From NCBI GenBank assembly GCA_018000455.1, contig JAGNJW010000001.1, forward strand, positions 124,001 to 188,000: a stretch of DNA of 64,000 bases, written 5' to 3'. A program made the position numbers and the translations under genes. Under the pieces are notes generated by a model. The model was given only the letters and a program-made list of their open reading frames with translations, ran no database searches and had not been told where the DNA came from. Shown here one piece after another: positions 7,407 through 15,246 of this stretch (position 1 is its first letter; the number at the start of each line of letters is the position of its first letter). This stretch comes from Acidobacteriota bacterium. Lineage in GTDB: Bacteria; Acidobacteriota; Vicinamibacteria; Vicinamibacterales; UBA2999.

Positions 7407-9161
7407 ATGCTTGCTGACGTGCTGACCACCGACGAACGCGCCGTGCTCGCCGACGAACGCGCGTGCCTGGGCCGGCTTCAGGTGACGCTGTCGCGCTTCG
7501 ATGACAGCGCGCCGGATCAAGAGTCCCTGGCCCACTCGATCCGGATGCTCGACGCCCTGTTCCTGCTGGTGGTCGTCGGCGAGTTCAACGCCGGCAAGAG
7601 CACGTTCATCAACGCGCTGGTCGGGCAGCGTGTGCTCGAGGAGGGAGCCACGCCGACCACGCGTCGGGTGCAGGTGCTGACCTACGGTCCGGAGGTGTCG
7701 CACACGGCGTCGGAGGCGGCGCTCGACCTGGTCACGGCGCCGGTCGAGATGCTGCGCGCAATCCACATCGTCGATACGCCGGGCACCAACGCCATCTTCC
7801 GGGAACACGAGGCCATCACGACCGACTTCGTGCCGCGCGCCGATTTCGTCCTGTTCGTCACCTCTGCCGACCGCCCGTTCACCGAGACCGAGCGCGGGTT
7901 CATGGACGTGATCCGGGAGTGGGGCAAGAAGATCGTCGTCGTCATCAACAAGGCCGACATCCTCGAGACTGCGGCCGACCTCGAGACGGTCGAGGGTTTC
8001 GTGCGCAAGAGCGCCTCGGCGCTGCTCGGCGTCGAGCCGCACGTGTTCGCCGTGTCGGCGCGGGCGGCGCTCAGGGCCAAGCTCGCCGGCGACATGTCGC
8101 CCGAGGCGGCCCCGGCGGCACAGTCGTTTCTCGCGCTCGAGACCTTCATCGCCACGACTCTCGACGCTCGCGAGCGCCTGCGTTTGAAGCTGCAGAATCC
8201 CCTCGGCGTGGCCCGTCGGCTGAGCGAACGCTATCTGGGTGTGGTCGCCGCCGAGCTCCAGGTGCTCGCCGACGACGTGCAGGCGATGTCGGACATCGAA
8301 GGCCAACTGACCGTCTACCGGGAAGACATGGGCCGCGAGTTCGGCCATCGCCTGTCCTCGGTCGACAACATCCTGCACGACTTCGAGCGGCGTGGCGTGG
8401 TGTTCTTCGACGACACGCTCAGGATCGGCCGGGTCATCGACCTGCTCAACAAGAGCCGGCTCAAGGCCGAGTTCGAACGCGACGTCATCCAGGACATGCC
8501 ACAGCGCATCGAGCGCCAGGTGCACGATGTCATCGATTGGATGGTGGCCAGCGATCTGCGTCAGTGGCAGGGCGCGATGGAGCGCATCCGTACCCGCCGC
8601 GACACGCACGCCCACCGTCTGTCCGGGACCATCGACAGCCGCTTCGATTACGACCGCACGCAGCTGCTGGCGACGGTCGGCCGCTCGGCCGAGCGAACGA
8701 TCGAGGGCTACGACATCGCGCGTGAGAGCGATACGATGGCCGAGTCGGTGCGGCTGGCCGTGGCGGGGACGGCCCTGGCCGAGGTCGGCGCCATCGGCCT
8801 CGGCGCCGCCGTGACCGCGCTTGCCACGACGACCTTCGCCGACGTCACCGGCATCATGGCGGCTGGTGCCCTGGCGGTCATCGGGCTGTTCGTGATCCCG
8901 GTGCGTCGTTCGCAGGCCAAGGCGGCGATGCGGCTCAAGATCGAGTCGATGCGCCAGCAGCTGGTCGGCACGCTGACCGGGCAGTTCAGCACCGAGGTGG
9001 ACAAGAGCGTGGCCCGTGTGCGCGACGCCATTGCGCCGTACACCCGGTTCGTGACCGCCGAGCAACAGCGTCTGGGCGCGACGCGCGACGCGCTACGCGC
9101 CGCCGACCAGGAACTGGGGGTGCTGCAGCGCCGGGTCGACTCCCTGGCAGGACGTGGATAG
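7407..9161 (+). CDS. Dynamin-like GTPase (bacterial dynamin-like protein)
   Basis: 584 residues. The GTPase domain has G1 GEFNAGKST (58-66), switch I threonines in ATPTTRRV (81-88), G3 DTPG (123-126) and G4 NKAD (181-184). A long helical region follows (about 265-450), then a hydrophobic hairpin (about 455-505) that would act as membrane paddle, then a C-terminal helix (about 510-584). This is the layout of the bacterial dynamin-like proteins, which bind and remodel membranes on GTP hydrolysis. Many bacteria encode them as tandem pairs; only one copy is present here. It is divergent from the H1-like gene, and the membrane protein downstream is on the opposite strand. Start ATG 7407 is the first plausible one. 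Confidence 0.88.
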   Translation: MLADVLTTDERAVLADERACLGRLQVTLSRFDDSAPDQESLAHSIRMLDALFLLVVVGEFNAGKSTFINALVGQRVLEEGATPTTRRVQVLTYGPEVSHTASEAALDLVTAPVEMLRAIHIVDTPGTNAIFREHEAITTDFVPRADFVLFVTSADRPFTETERGFMDVIREWGKKIVVVINKADILETAADLETVEGFVRKSASALLGVEPHVFAVSARAALRAKLAGDMSPEAAPAAQSFLALETFIATTLDARERLRLKLQNPLGVARRLSERYLGVVAAELQVLADDVQAMSDIEGQLTVYREDMGREFGHRLSSVDNILHDFERRGVVFFDDTLRIGRVIDLLNKSRLKAEFERDVIQDMPQRIERQVHDVIDWMVASDLRQWQGAMERIRTRRDTHAHRLSGTIDSRFDYDRTQLLATVGRSAERTIEGYDIARESDTMAESVRLAVAGTALAEVGAIGLGAAVTALATTTFADVTGIMAAGALAVIGLFVIPVRRSQAKAAMRLKIESMRQQLVGTLTGQFSTEVDKSVARVRDAIAPYTRFVTAEQQRLGATRDALRAADQELGVLQRRVDSLAGRG

Positions 9162-9201
9162 CGCGTGGGCGGGGCAGATGTGGCGCGCTGGCCACGAGCC
9201 G

Positions 9202-9738
9202 TCAACCGAGCGCCATTCGCAGCAACCCGAGCAGAAAGATCAGTGCGACGAACGTCAGCGGCCAGAAGCGGATGAGCGCGCGAATCGTGTCGCGCACGCC
9301 CTCACCCAGGCCGCGCCAGATCGCTGACGACAGCATCATGGCCGGGATGAGCAGCAGGCCCAGGGCCGCCACCTGGAACACGCCCGGTATACGTTGCACG
9401 CGCTCGCCGCCGAAGCCGACGACCAGGAACATCAGGGCGAGGTAGCAGAAGATCGTCAGCAGCGTCTGGGCGACCTCGCCCGGCGTGCGGGCGGCCGCCA
9501 CCAGGACGTTCGGTGCCGTGTTGCGCGCCTTGAAGATGCCCGGTTCCCGCCGCAGCTTGTCGGCCAGGTGCTGCTCTTTGACGACGTCGGCCGGACCGTC
9601 TCCTTGTTCGAGCCGATCCCCGGCAGCGCCGGCGTTGCGCTTGAGCTGACGGTAGAGGTCCAACCCGACCCCCAGCCGTTCGGCGGCGTCGATCTCGGCC
9701 TCGGTCGGTGGCGTGGGAAATGACATGGGCTCAGACAT
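9202..9738 (-). CDS. Small membrane protein of unknown function
   Basis: 178 residues. A charged soluble N-terminal half (1-85) begins MSEPMSFPTPPTEAEIDAAE and is followed by three hydrophobic helices (about 93-110, 118-140, 155-176). No catalytic motif is visible and I do not recognise the family. It ends 40 bases from the dynamin-like gene, tail to tail. Upstream is a 141-bp divergent gap containing a strong hairpin. Confidence 0.75.
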   Translation of the reverse strand: MSEPMSFPTPPTEAEIDAAERLGVGLDLYRQLKRNAGAAGDRLEQGDGPADVVKEQHLADKLRREPGIFKARNTAPNVLVAAARTPGEVAQTLLTIFCYLALMFLVVGFGGERVQRIPGVFQVAALGLLLIPAMMLSSAIWRGLGEGVRDTIRALIRFWPLTFVALIFLLGLLRMALG

Positions 9739-9797
9739 GGCGGTTCGGCTGACTCGGTGCCGTGAAGTACGTTTCGGCCGCTCCCCGCCTGCTCGTG

Positions 9798-9824
9798 AGG
9801 GGCGGCCGGCGCTGGGCCGCCCCT
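9798..9824. repeat. Strong G+C hairpin in a divergent intergenic region
   Basis: Perfect 10-bp arms AGGGGCGGCC (9798-9807) and GGCCGCCCCT (9815-9824) with a 7-base loop. The position between two divergent starts (9738 minus, 9880 plus) argues against a terminator. There is no T-run. It may be a REP-like element or a leader structure. Confidence 0.5.
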
Positions 9825-9879
9825 AAGGCGGTCAGTAGACGTCCGTGCCCTGGTCCTGAGATCGCGCTACGCTGGGTGT

Positions 9880-10584
9880 ATGAATCTCACTGGAGCCACA
9901 GCCCTCGTTACCGGCGGCAGCAGCGGCATCGGCTTTGCCATCGCCAAGACGCTCGGCGATGCCGGCGCGCGCGTCGCCATCACGGGACGCGACCAAGACA
10001 AGCTCGCCAGGGCGGCTGCCACGCTCGGCGCCCACGCCATCCAAGCCGACGTTTCGCAGGAAGCCGACGTGACGCGCACGATGGACGACGTGCTGGCGAC
10101 GTTCGGCTTTCTCGACATTCTGGTGAACAACGCCGGCATCGGCAGCTTCAAGGCGCTGGTCGATCAGGACCTGGCAAGCTTCGAGCGGATATTTGCCACC
10201 AACGTCACCGGCCCGATGCTGATGGGCCGCGAGGCCGCCCGGCATTTCATCGCCCGCAAGCGCGGCAACATCGTGAACATCGCCTCGACGGCGGGCACCC
10301 GCGGCGCCCCGAACGGCACGGCCTACTACGCCAGCAAGTTCGCGCTGCGTGGCATGACGGAGTGCTGGCGCGGCGAACTGCGTCCGCACAACATCCGCGT
10401 GTGCCTCATCAACCCGAGCGAGGTGCTCACGCCGTTCTTCGACCAGGCCGCCGGCGCGCCGGCCGACAACCCCACCAAGCTGCACGCCGAAGACATCGCC
10501 CACCTCGTGCGGGCGGTGCTCGAGATGAACGACCGGGGCTTCACGCCCGAGCTGACGATCTTCGCGACCAACCCCCGCGATTAG
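9880..10584 (+). CDS. Short-chain dehydrogenase/reductase (classical SDR)
   Basis: 234 residues, a typical classical SDR length. Cofactor motif TGGSSGIG (11-18), D-V adenine-pocket pair (57-58), structural NNAG (83-86), catalytic Ser136, Tyr149 and Lys153 (Y-x-x-x-K in AYYASKFAL). An Arg-rich segment after strand 2 (TGRDQDK) suggests NADP preference. The substrate cannot be read from sequence; 3-oxoacyl or sorbose/sepiapterin-like reductases have the same signature. It appears to be a single gene, with no overlapping neighbour. Confidence 0.9.
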   Translation: MNLTGATALVTGGSSGIGFAIAKTLGDAGARVAITGRDQDKLARAAATLGAHAIQADVSQEADVTRTMDDVLATFGFLDILVNNAGIGSFKALVDQDLASFERIFATNVTGPMLMGREAARHFIARKRGNIVNIASTAGTRGAPNGTAYYASKFALRGMTECWRGELRPHNIRVCLINPSEVLTPFFDQAAGAPADNPTKLHAEDIAHLVRAVLEMNDRGFTPELTIFATNPRD

Positions 10585-10674
10585 CGAGTACCCATCTCAG
10601 CAAGGGAGGCGCAGCGCCGAGGCGGACGAGGCGCCCGCCAGTCTGCCCCGACCGGCTTGTCCGGTTCCCGCCGT

Positions 10675-10769
10675 GATTCGCGTAGTCAGAAGTGAGCCGC
10701 TGGCCCCGGCGTCGCGATGACGTGGGGTGATTTGGGTCGTCAGCGCGCTACCTCTGAGAGACGCGAATC
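10675..10769. repeat. Separated 9-bp inverted repeat before the outer-membrane protein gene
   Basis: GATTCGCGT (10675-10683) and ACGCGAATC (10761-10769) are exact inverted copies 77 bases apart, the second abutting the GTG start at 10770. It could be a paired operator or a leader stem; chance is possible. Confidence 0.25.
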
Positions 10770-11570
10770 GTGCTGGCCTCACTCTCCTTCACGCGAACGG
10801 TGGCCGTCGTCCTGGCCTTGAGCCCGCTGCCCGGACCGGCGCTGGCCCGGCAGACGGCGCTCGACACCGCCGGCGCCGACGTTGAACCGACCGTCGAGCT
10901 CGGTGTCGATCTCGCCTTCAACTCGCGCTACCTGTTTCGCGGCATGGTCTACAGCGACGGGCCGGTGACGCAGGTCACCGCGTGGGCTTCGACCGACAAG
11001 TTGTATCTGTATACCTGGAGCAATCTGGCCTTGCCAGCGGCTGCCGGCGCACAGCCGCTCGACGAAATCGATGTCGGGGCGGCCTATCGGTTCAAGCGCG
11101 GCGCCGTGACGGTCGTGCCCGCTGTCGATCTCTACCTCTATCGGCTCTCACGCGAAGAACGTGCCGAGGGATCTGCGTCGCACACGGCCGAGGCCTCGGC
11201 CACGGTCGCCTACGCGGCCGGCGGCGCGGCAGTGTTCCTCCGCCATGTCGTCGACACCGACAGCTACGCTGGCGCCTACTTCGGCACGCTTGGTGTGCGC
11301 TACGACCGCGCGCTCACGAGCAAGACCGGGCTGGGCGCGGCCGTCTCCGTGGGCTGGGCATCGGCCAGATATCATCGGGCCTACCTCGAGCGTGCCAAGC
11401 CAGGCGTCAGCCTCGTCGCGGCCCGCGCATCGGCCACGCGGCAGCTCGGCGGTGGGCTCTACCTCACGTCCCACGTCGAACTGACGACGGTGCCGGACGC
11501 GCGCTTACGCGCCTACGTCGCCCGCCCCACCGTGATCGCGTCCGGGCTGACCATCGGATTCGCCCGCTGA
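10770..11570 (+). CDS. Outer-membrane beta-barrel-like secreted protein
   Basis: 266 residues from GTG 10770. It has a signal peptide (1-26, cleavage near PALA-RQ) followed by alternating aromatic/polar strands such as YLFRGMVYSDG, LYLYTWSNLAL and VVPAVDLYLYRLS; the protein ends in a hydrophobic strand (GLTIGFAR). The motif F-N-S-R-Y-L-F-R-G resembles the start of the TorF/DUF-type barrels in which the first strand carries S-R-Y-x-x-R-G. Predicted location is the outer membrane; no substrate is evident. The final residue is Arg rather than the usual aromatic, so outer-membrane insertion is probable but not proven. Confidence 0.7.
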   Translation: MLASLSFTRTVAVVLALSPLPGPALARQTALDTAGADVEPTVELGVDLAFNSRYLFRGMVYSDGPVTQVTAWASTDKLYLYTWSNLALPAAAGAQPLDEIDVGAAYRFKRGAVTVVPAVDLYLYRLSREERAEGSASHTAEASATVAYAAGGAAVFLRHVVDTDSYAGAYFGTLGVRYDRALTSKTGLGAAVSVGWASARYHRAYLERAKPGVSLVAARASATRQLGGGLYLTSHVELTTVPDARLRAYVARPTVIASGLTIGFAR

Positions 11571-11582
11571 GCGGCGTCCCCA

Positions 11583-12542
11583 CTACTTGTCGCTGAGTGT
11601 CTTGCGAGGGTAGACCTCGATCGTGTCGCCGATCACGATGGTCATGAGATCGTAGCCAACCGCCAGCGGCCCTCCGTACGTCTTGCGCGTCGGGCCGATG
11701 AGGTCGTCGGCCGTCGTCGGCGACGGCACGATGTGTGAGTAGACGCCGAGCCGCGGCTTCACCCTGGTGAAGATCGTGCCCACCTGTTCGGGACTGGCGT
11801 GATGGGAGATGACCCGCTCGATCGCGTGGTCGCCCTGCACCTGCGCCCGGCGCAACTCCACCTCGGGGCTGATCACCTCGTGCACCAGCACGTCCACGCC
11901 CCTGGCGTGGTCGACCAGGGGCTCGAAGAAGCGTGTGTCGCCCGAGAAGGCCACCGAACGGCCCTGGTAGTCGACGCGGTAGCCATAGGCAGGATCGATG
12001 ACACCGCCGTGGTTGACGGCAAAAGCCGTGACCTTCAGTCCGTCGCGCTCGAAGACCACGCCAGGCTCGACGTTTCTGGCAGCCAGGCGCACGCCTTCGA
12101 GCGGGAAGCCTTCGTCCTTCGAGCGCATCTCGACGTCCCACTTGAACGCCTGCTCGAGGTGCCCGCTCATCTCGGCCGTGCCCGGCGGGCCCACCACTTC
12201 GAGCGCCTTCGCGCGCCCGAACACCCAGCTCGTGAGCCACACGTCGGGCAGGCCGACGACGTGATCGGAGTGCAGGTGCGTGAGGAAGACGGCGTCGACG
12301 GTCGTGAGGGTGCCGCGGGCGCCGATCTCGAACAGGCGCTGCGTGGCGCCGCGCCCGGCGTCGATCAGGATCTTGCGCGGGCCCGCTTCAACCAGGATCG
12401 ACGGCCCGAAGCGTTCCATGTTCGGCCGCGGATTGCCCGTGCCGAGCAGGGTCACCTGCAACCGGCCGGCTTCCTGGGCGCCCGGTGTGGCACACCATGC
12501 CGCGACGGCCAGCCACAGTGCGAATACGCGGCGCCGTGTCAT
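11583..12542 (-). CDS. Exported metallo-beta-lactamase-fold hydrolase (RNase Z/arylsulfatase-like)
   Basis: 319 residues with a signal peptide (about 1-22). Zinc motif THLHSDHVVG (His89, His91, Asp93, His94), then VNHGG, FSGDT (third ligand Asp) and a downstream His in SHHASPEQVG and SHIVPSP. The layout is that of the RNase Z/ElaC-like MBL group, but export to the periplasm makes tRNA processing unlikely; secreted relatives hydrolyse sulfate esters or lactones. Its start codon overlaps the stop of hpaR, so it is the last gene of the minus arm of the aromatic island. A role on an ester or lactone precursor of the pathway is speculation. Confidence 0.82.
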   Translation of the reverse strand: MTRRRVFALWLAVAAWCATPGAQEAGRLQVTLLGTGNPRPNMERFGPSILVEAGPRKILIDAGRGATQRLFEIGARGTLTTVDAVFLTHLHSDHVVGLPDVWLTSWVFGRAKALEVVGPPGTAEMSGHLEQAFKWDVEMRSKDEGFPLEGVRLAARNVEPGVVFERDGLKVTAFAVNHGGVIDPAYGYRVDYQGRSVAFSGDTRFFEPLVDHARGVDVLVHEVISPEVELRRAQVQGDHAIERVISHHASPEQVGTIFTRVKPRLGVYSHIVPSPTTADDLIGPTRKTYGGPLAVGYDLMTIVIGDTIEVYPRKTLSDK

Positions 12543-13000
12543 CGTGCCCTCCTCTTCTTGCCGGGATTGCCGTCGTTGACCGACGCTACTTGTTCAAGCA
12601 GGACATAGAGCCGCTGCATGTTGGCGTCGCCAACGTCGCTCGTGAGAGAGGCGTAGCGCGCCTCGGATTCCGCTCCCGCCTTGCGCAGCAGGCGGGTGCC
12701 AGCGGCCGAGAGCGACACCATCGTGGTGCGCAGGTCGGTGGCCATCGTGCGGCGATGGATGAGGCCGCGGGCGTCGAGCGTGCGCAGGATGCGTGACAGG
12801 CTCGGCAGGCCGAGGCAGGTGACCGCCGCCAGCGCCGAGGCATTGGTCTTGGGCGTGGTGCTCAGCGCGCGCAGCACGCGCCACTGCTGCTCGGTGACGC
12901 CGTGAAGCCTGAGGAGCGGCCTGAAGCGCGCCATCACGGCCTCGCGGGCTCTGAGCAGCGCCATCGGCAGCGAGCGGTCGAACTCGCGCAGCGGGCTCAT
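12539..13000 (-). CDS. hpaR: MarR-family repressor of homoprotocatechuate degradation (HpaR/HpcR)
   Basis: 153 residues from ATG 13000. The opening SLPMALLRAREAVMARFRPL followed by LHGVTEQQWRVLRAL is characteristic of HpaR, which represses the meta-cleavage hpa genes and is released by 4-hydroxyphenylacetate or homoprotocatechuate in E. coli. The winged helix-turn-helix spans about 45-115. The start overlaps the stop of hpaG (ATGA), so regulator and pathway gene are co-transcribed. Its likely operator is the near-palindrome at 14783-14804. Confidence 0.88.
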   Translation of the reverse strand: MSPLREFDRSLPMALLRAREAVMARFRPLLRLHGVTEQQWRVLRALSTTPKTNASALAAVTCLGLPSLSRILRTLDARGLIHRRTMATDLRTTMVSLSAAGTRLLRKAGAESEARYASLTSDVGDANMQRLYVLLEQVASVNDGNPGKKRRAR

Positions 13001-13863
13001 GGCCGGGGCTCGTCCTCGACGCCATTGCTGAGCGTGCCGACCCCGCTCACGGTGACCTCGACCCGGTCGCCAGGCAGCAAGTAGACCGGCGGCGTCCGGC
13101 GGGCGCCGGCGCCAGGGGGCGTCCCAGTGAGAATGACGTCGCCGGTCTCGAGGGTCGTGAACGAGGAGATGTAGGCCAGGAGCTTCGGGACCTGAAAGAT
13201 CAGATGCGCGGTGGTGTCGTGCTGGCGCTGGTCGCCGTTCACGACGGTGGTCACGGTGAGCCCGTCGAGCGGCCCTGCTTCGTCGAGTGTGCACAGCCAC
13301 GGCCCGAGCGATCCGCTCCGCTCGAAGTTCTTGCCCGGCGTCACGTTGAACTTGCCGTGCCTGACCCAGTCGCGCAGCGTGCCGTCGTTGGCGCAGGTGA
13401 TCCCGGCAATTGCCTCGAGCGCCGTTGACTCAGTCAACCGGCGGCCGCCACGTCCGACCACTAGCGCCACCTCGCCCTCGTAGTCGAACTCTGCTGATTC
13501 GTGCGGCCGAAGCAGCGGCGCCCGATGCCCGACGAACGAACTCGCCGTGCGCATGAAGATGCTGGGATAGGCCGGGGGCGGGGTCTTGTCGCCGTATTCT
13601 TCGTGCCGTTCGGCGTAGTTGACGCCCACGCACAGAATCTTCCCGGGCCGGGGAATGGGCGGCAAGTAGTCGATGGCGTCGAGTCCGTGTTCGGGCAACC
13701 CGTGCCAGACGCGCCGAACCATCTCCGCGAAGTCGTCCAGCGCCAGCAGCTCGTTCAGCGACCGCGCCGGCATCGCGCCGCCCGCGCCGAGCTCGACGAC
13801 GCGGTCTTCGCGCACGACCCCAAACGTCTCGCGGCCGTGCGCTCGGAAGCTGACGAACTTCAT
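12997..13863 (-). CDS. hpaG: Fumarylacetoacetate hydrolase-family decarboxylase/isomerase, HpaG-type
   Basis: 288 residues. FAH-fold metal ligands Glu129, Glu131 and Asp160 lie in EFDYEGEVALVVG and CANDGTLRDW; the ILTGTPPG loop (about 255) closes the active site. HpaG converts 5-oxo-pent-3-ene-1,2,5-tricarboxylate to 2-oxo-hept-3-ene-1,7-dioate by decarboxylation and isomerisation. E. coli HpaG is a tandem two-domain protein; here there is a single domain, as in species with split hpaG1/hpaG2, and no second copy is in the window. It starts one base after the stop of the DapA-like gene and overlaps hpaR by 4 bases. A general FAH hydrolase is the alternative, but context favours HpaG. Confidence 0.82.
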   Translation of the reverse strand: MKFVSFRAHGRETFGVVREDRVVELGAGGAMPARSLNELLALDDFAEMVRRVWHGLPEHGLDAIDYLPPIPRPGKILCVGVNYAERHEEYGDKTPPPAYPSIFMRTASSFVGHRAPLLRPHESAEFDYEGEVALVVGRGGRRLTESTALEAIAGITCANDGTLRDWVRHGKFNVTPGKNFERSGSLGPWLCTLDEAGPLDGLTVTTVVNGDQRQHDTTAHLIFQVPKLLAYISSFTTLETGDVILTGTPPGAGARRTPPVYLLPGDRVEVTVSGVGTLSNGVEDEPRP

Positions 13864-13864
13864 C

Positions 13865-14764
13865 TCACGCGCCCGCGAATCCCGCCCGCTCCAGCACACC
13901 ATCGAGCCTGCGCTCGAGCTCCTTGGTGGCGGGCATGAGTGGCAGGCGATGGTCGTTGGCCGGAATCAGGCCCAGGCGCTTCATCATGTATTTGATGGGG
14001 ATCGGATTGGTGTCGAAGAACACCGCCCGGTTGATTTCGAGCAGCCGGTCGTGCAGCTGCCGCGCGGTCGCCAGGTCGTTCTGCCACACGGCCTCGCACA
14101 TGTCGGCCAGCACCCTCGGGCGCAGGTTGCCGACGGCGTTCATCAACCCACACGCGCCCACGGCCAGGCCCGGAAAGCTCAACTCCTCGAGCCCCACGAA
14201 GATCTTCATCGCGGGCTGAGACTGCAGACACTCCGACACGAAGCCCAAGTCGTTGACCGCGTGCTTCATGCCGACGAAGGTCGGCGAGGCCTTGGCGATC
14301 TCGTCGAGGGTCTCGCGCGTGACCGACACCGCCGCCCGTCCGGGGATGTGGTAGACCATCCACGGCGTGTCGAGGCCGCGGATGGCTTCCAGGAAGTAGG
14401 CCACGAGTCCGCGCTGCGGCGGCTTGATGTAGTAGGGCGTGACGATGAGCAGCGCGTCGGCGCCGGCCTCGGCCGCATGCACCGTCAGCGCGCGCGTTTC
14501 GGCCAGCGACTGCGAGCCGGTGGCGGCCACGACCGGCGCGCGTCCGCCGGCCGTGGTGAGGGCGATGTCGACCAGCCGGTTGCGCTCGGCGACGGTGAGC
14601 GACGAGGGCTCGGCGGTCGTGCCATTGACGAGGATGCCGTGCGACCCCTCGGCGATCTGGCGTTCGACGAGGCCGGCGTAGGCGTCGAAGTCGACCAGAT
14701 CGCCGCGAAACGGCGTCACGAGTGGCGGAATGGAGCCGGCCAGGCGGCGCGTGTTGTTGGTCAT
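13865..14764 (-). CDS. DapA-like (class I) aldolase / dihydrodipicolinate synthase family lyase
   Basis: 299 residues from ATG 14764. TIM-barrel enzyme with Schiff-base Lys167 (FVGMKHAVN), Tyr138 (MVYHIPGR) and the NGTTAEPSSL loop (48-56) that replaces the GTTGES of true DapA. That change fits a 2-oxo-acid aldolase or hydratase acting on something other than aspartate semialdehyde. As first gene of the minus arm it probably carries the missing last step: cleavage of 4-hydroxy-2-oxoheptanedioate to pyruvate and succinate semialdehyde, usually done by the unrelated class II aldolase HpaI. That job is inferred. An in-frame ATG at 14794 lies inside the palindrome and is less likely. Confidence 0.8.
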   Translation of the reverse strand: MTNNTRRLAGSIPPLVTPFRGDLVDFDAYAGLVERQIAEGSHGILVNGTTAEPSSLTVAERNRLVDIALTTAGGRAPVVAATGSQSLAETRALTVHAAEAGADALLIVTPYYIKPPQRGLVAYFLEAIRGLDTPWMVYHIPGRAAVSVTRETLDEIAKASPTFVGMKHAVNDLGFVSECLQSQPAMKIFVGLEELSFPGLAVGACGLMNAVGNLRPRVLADMCEAVWQNDLATARQLHDRLLEINRAVFFDTNPIPIKYMMKRLGLIPANDHRLPLMPATKELERRLDGVLERAGFAGA

Positions 14765-14782
14765 GGTCGCGTCTTGACGGGC

Positions 14783-14804
14783 AATAGTTACCATGATAAC
14801 TATT
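14783..14804. promoter_or_regulatory. Probable HpaR operator, near-perfect 22-bp palindrome
   Basis: AATAGTTA (14783-14790) and TAACTATT (14797-14804) are exact 8-bp inverted arms around CCATGA, whose inner CATG is also symmetric; 20 of 22 positions obey dyad symmetry. It sits in the 78-bp gap between the divergent arms of the hpa island, in an otherwise G+C-rich region. Size and A/T content suit a MarR-family dimer, and the repressor gene is in the minus arm. Confidence 0.72.
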
Positions 14805-14842
14805 CCGCTGCAAGCGGTGCCGTCCCGCTCTGCCTGCACACC

Positions 14843-15244
14843 ATGCCGCATCTCACCATCGAATACTCCGCGAACCTCGAGCCCCGGCTGGCGGTGCAGC
14901 GGCTGGTCGATTGTCTGCACGAGGCCGCCATCGAGACCGGCGTGTTCCCGCTCGGCGGTATTCGCACGCGGGCGGCTGCCCGGTCCCACTTCCGTGTCGC
15001 CGACGGCGATCCGGCCAACGCCTTCGTGCACGTGGAGCTTCGCATCGCGGCCGGACGTGACGAAGCCACGCGTGAGCGTGCCGGCCAGCACGTGTTCGCG
15101 GCGCTGACCGAAGCCCTGGGCCCGATCGCGGCGGTGAGCCCGCTCGCCATCTCGTTCGAGTTGCAGGAGATCACGCCGGCGTGGAGCGCGCGGCTCAACA
15201 ACATCCACGACCTCCTGGCCCGCAAGAAGGGCGGCTCCTCGTAG
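14843..15244 (+). CDS. hpaF: 5-carboxymethyl-2-hydroxymuconate delta-isomerase
   Basis: 133 residues. After removal of Met the protein begins with the catalytic proline (PHLTIEYSANL), the hallmark of the HpaF/CHMI branch of the tautomerase superfamily. Length (about 126-130) and conserved segments VHVELRIAAGRD and NNIHDLL fit. It isomerises 5-carboxymethyl-2-hydroxymuconate to 5-oxo-pent-3-ene-1,2,5-tricarboxylate. It is the first gene of the plus-strand operon, 39 bases after the palindrome. Two bases separate it from hpaE. Confidence 0.93.
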   Translation: MPHLTIEYSANLEPRLAVQRLVDCLHEAAIETGVFPLGGIRTRAAARSHFRVADGDPANAFVHVELRIAAGRDEATRERAGQHVFAALTEALGPIAAVSPLAISFELQEITPAWSARLNNIHDLLARKKGGSS

Positions 15245-15246
15245 CC

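Noticed and set aside
7326-9065. Minus-strand upstream extension of the H1-like gene across the dynamin-like gene
   Set aside because: The extension is antisense of the GTPase gene. The true start is ATG 7325, which has a good ribosome site.
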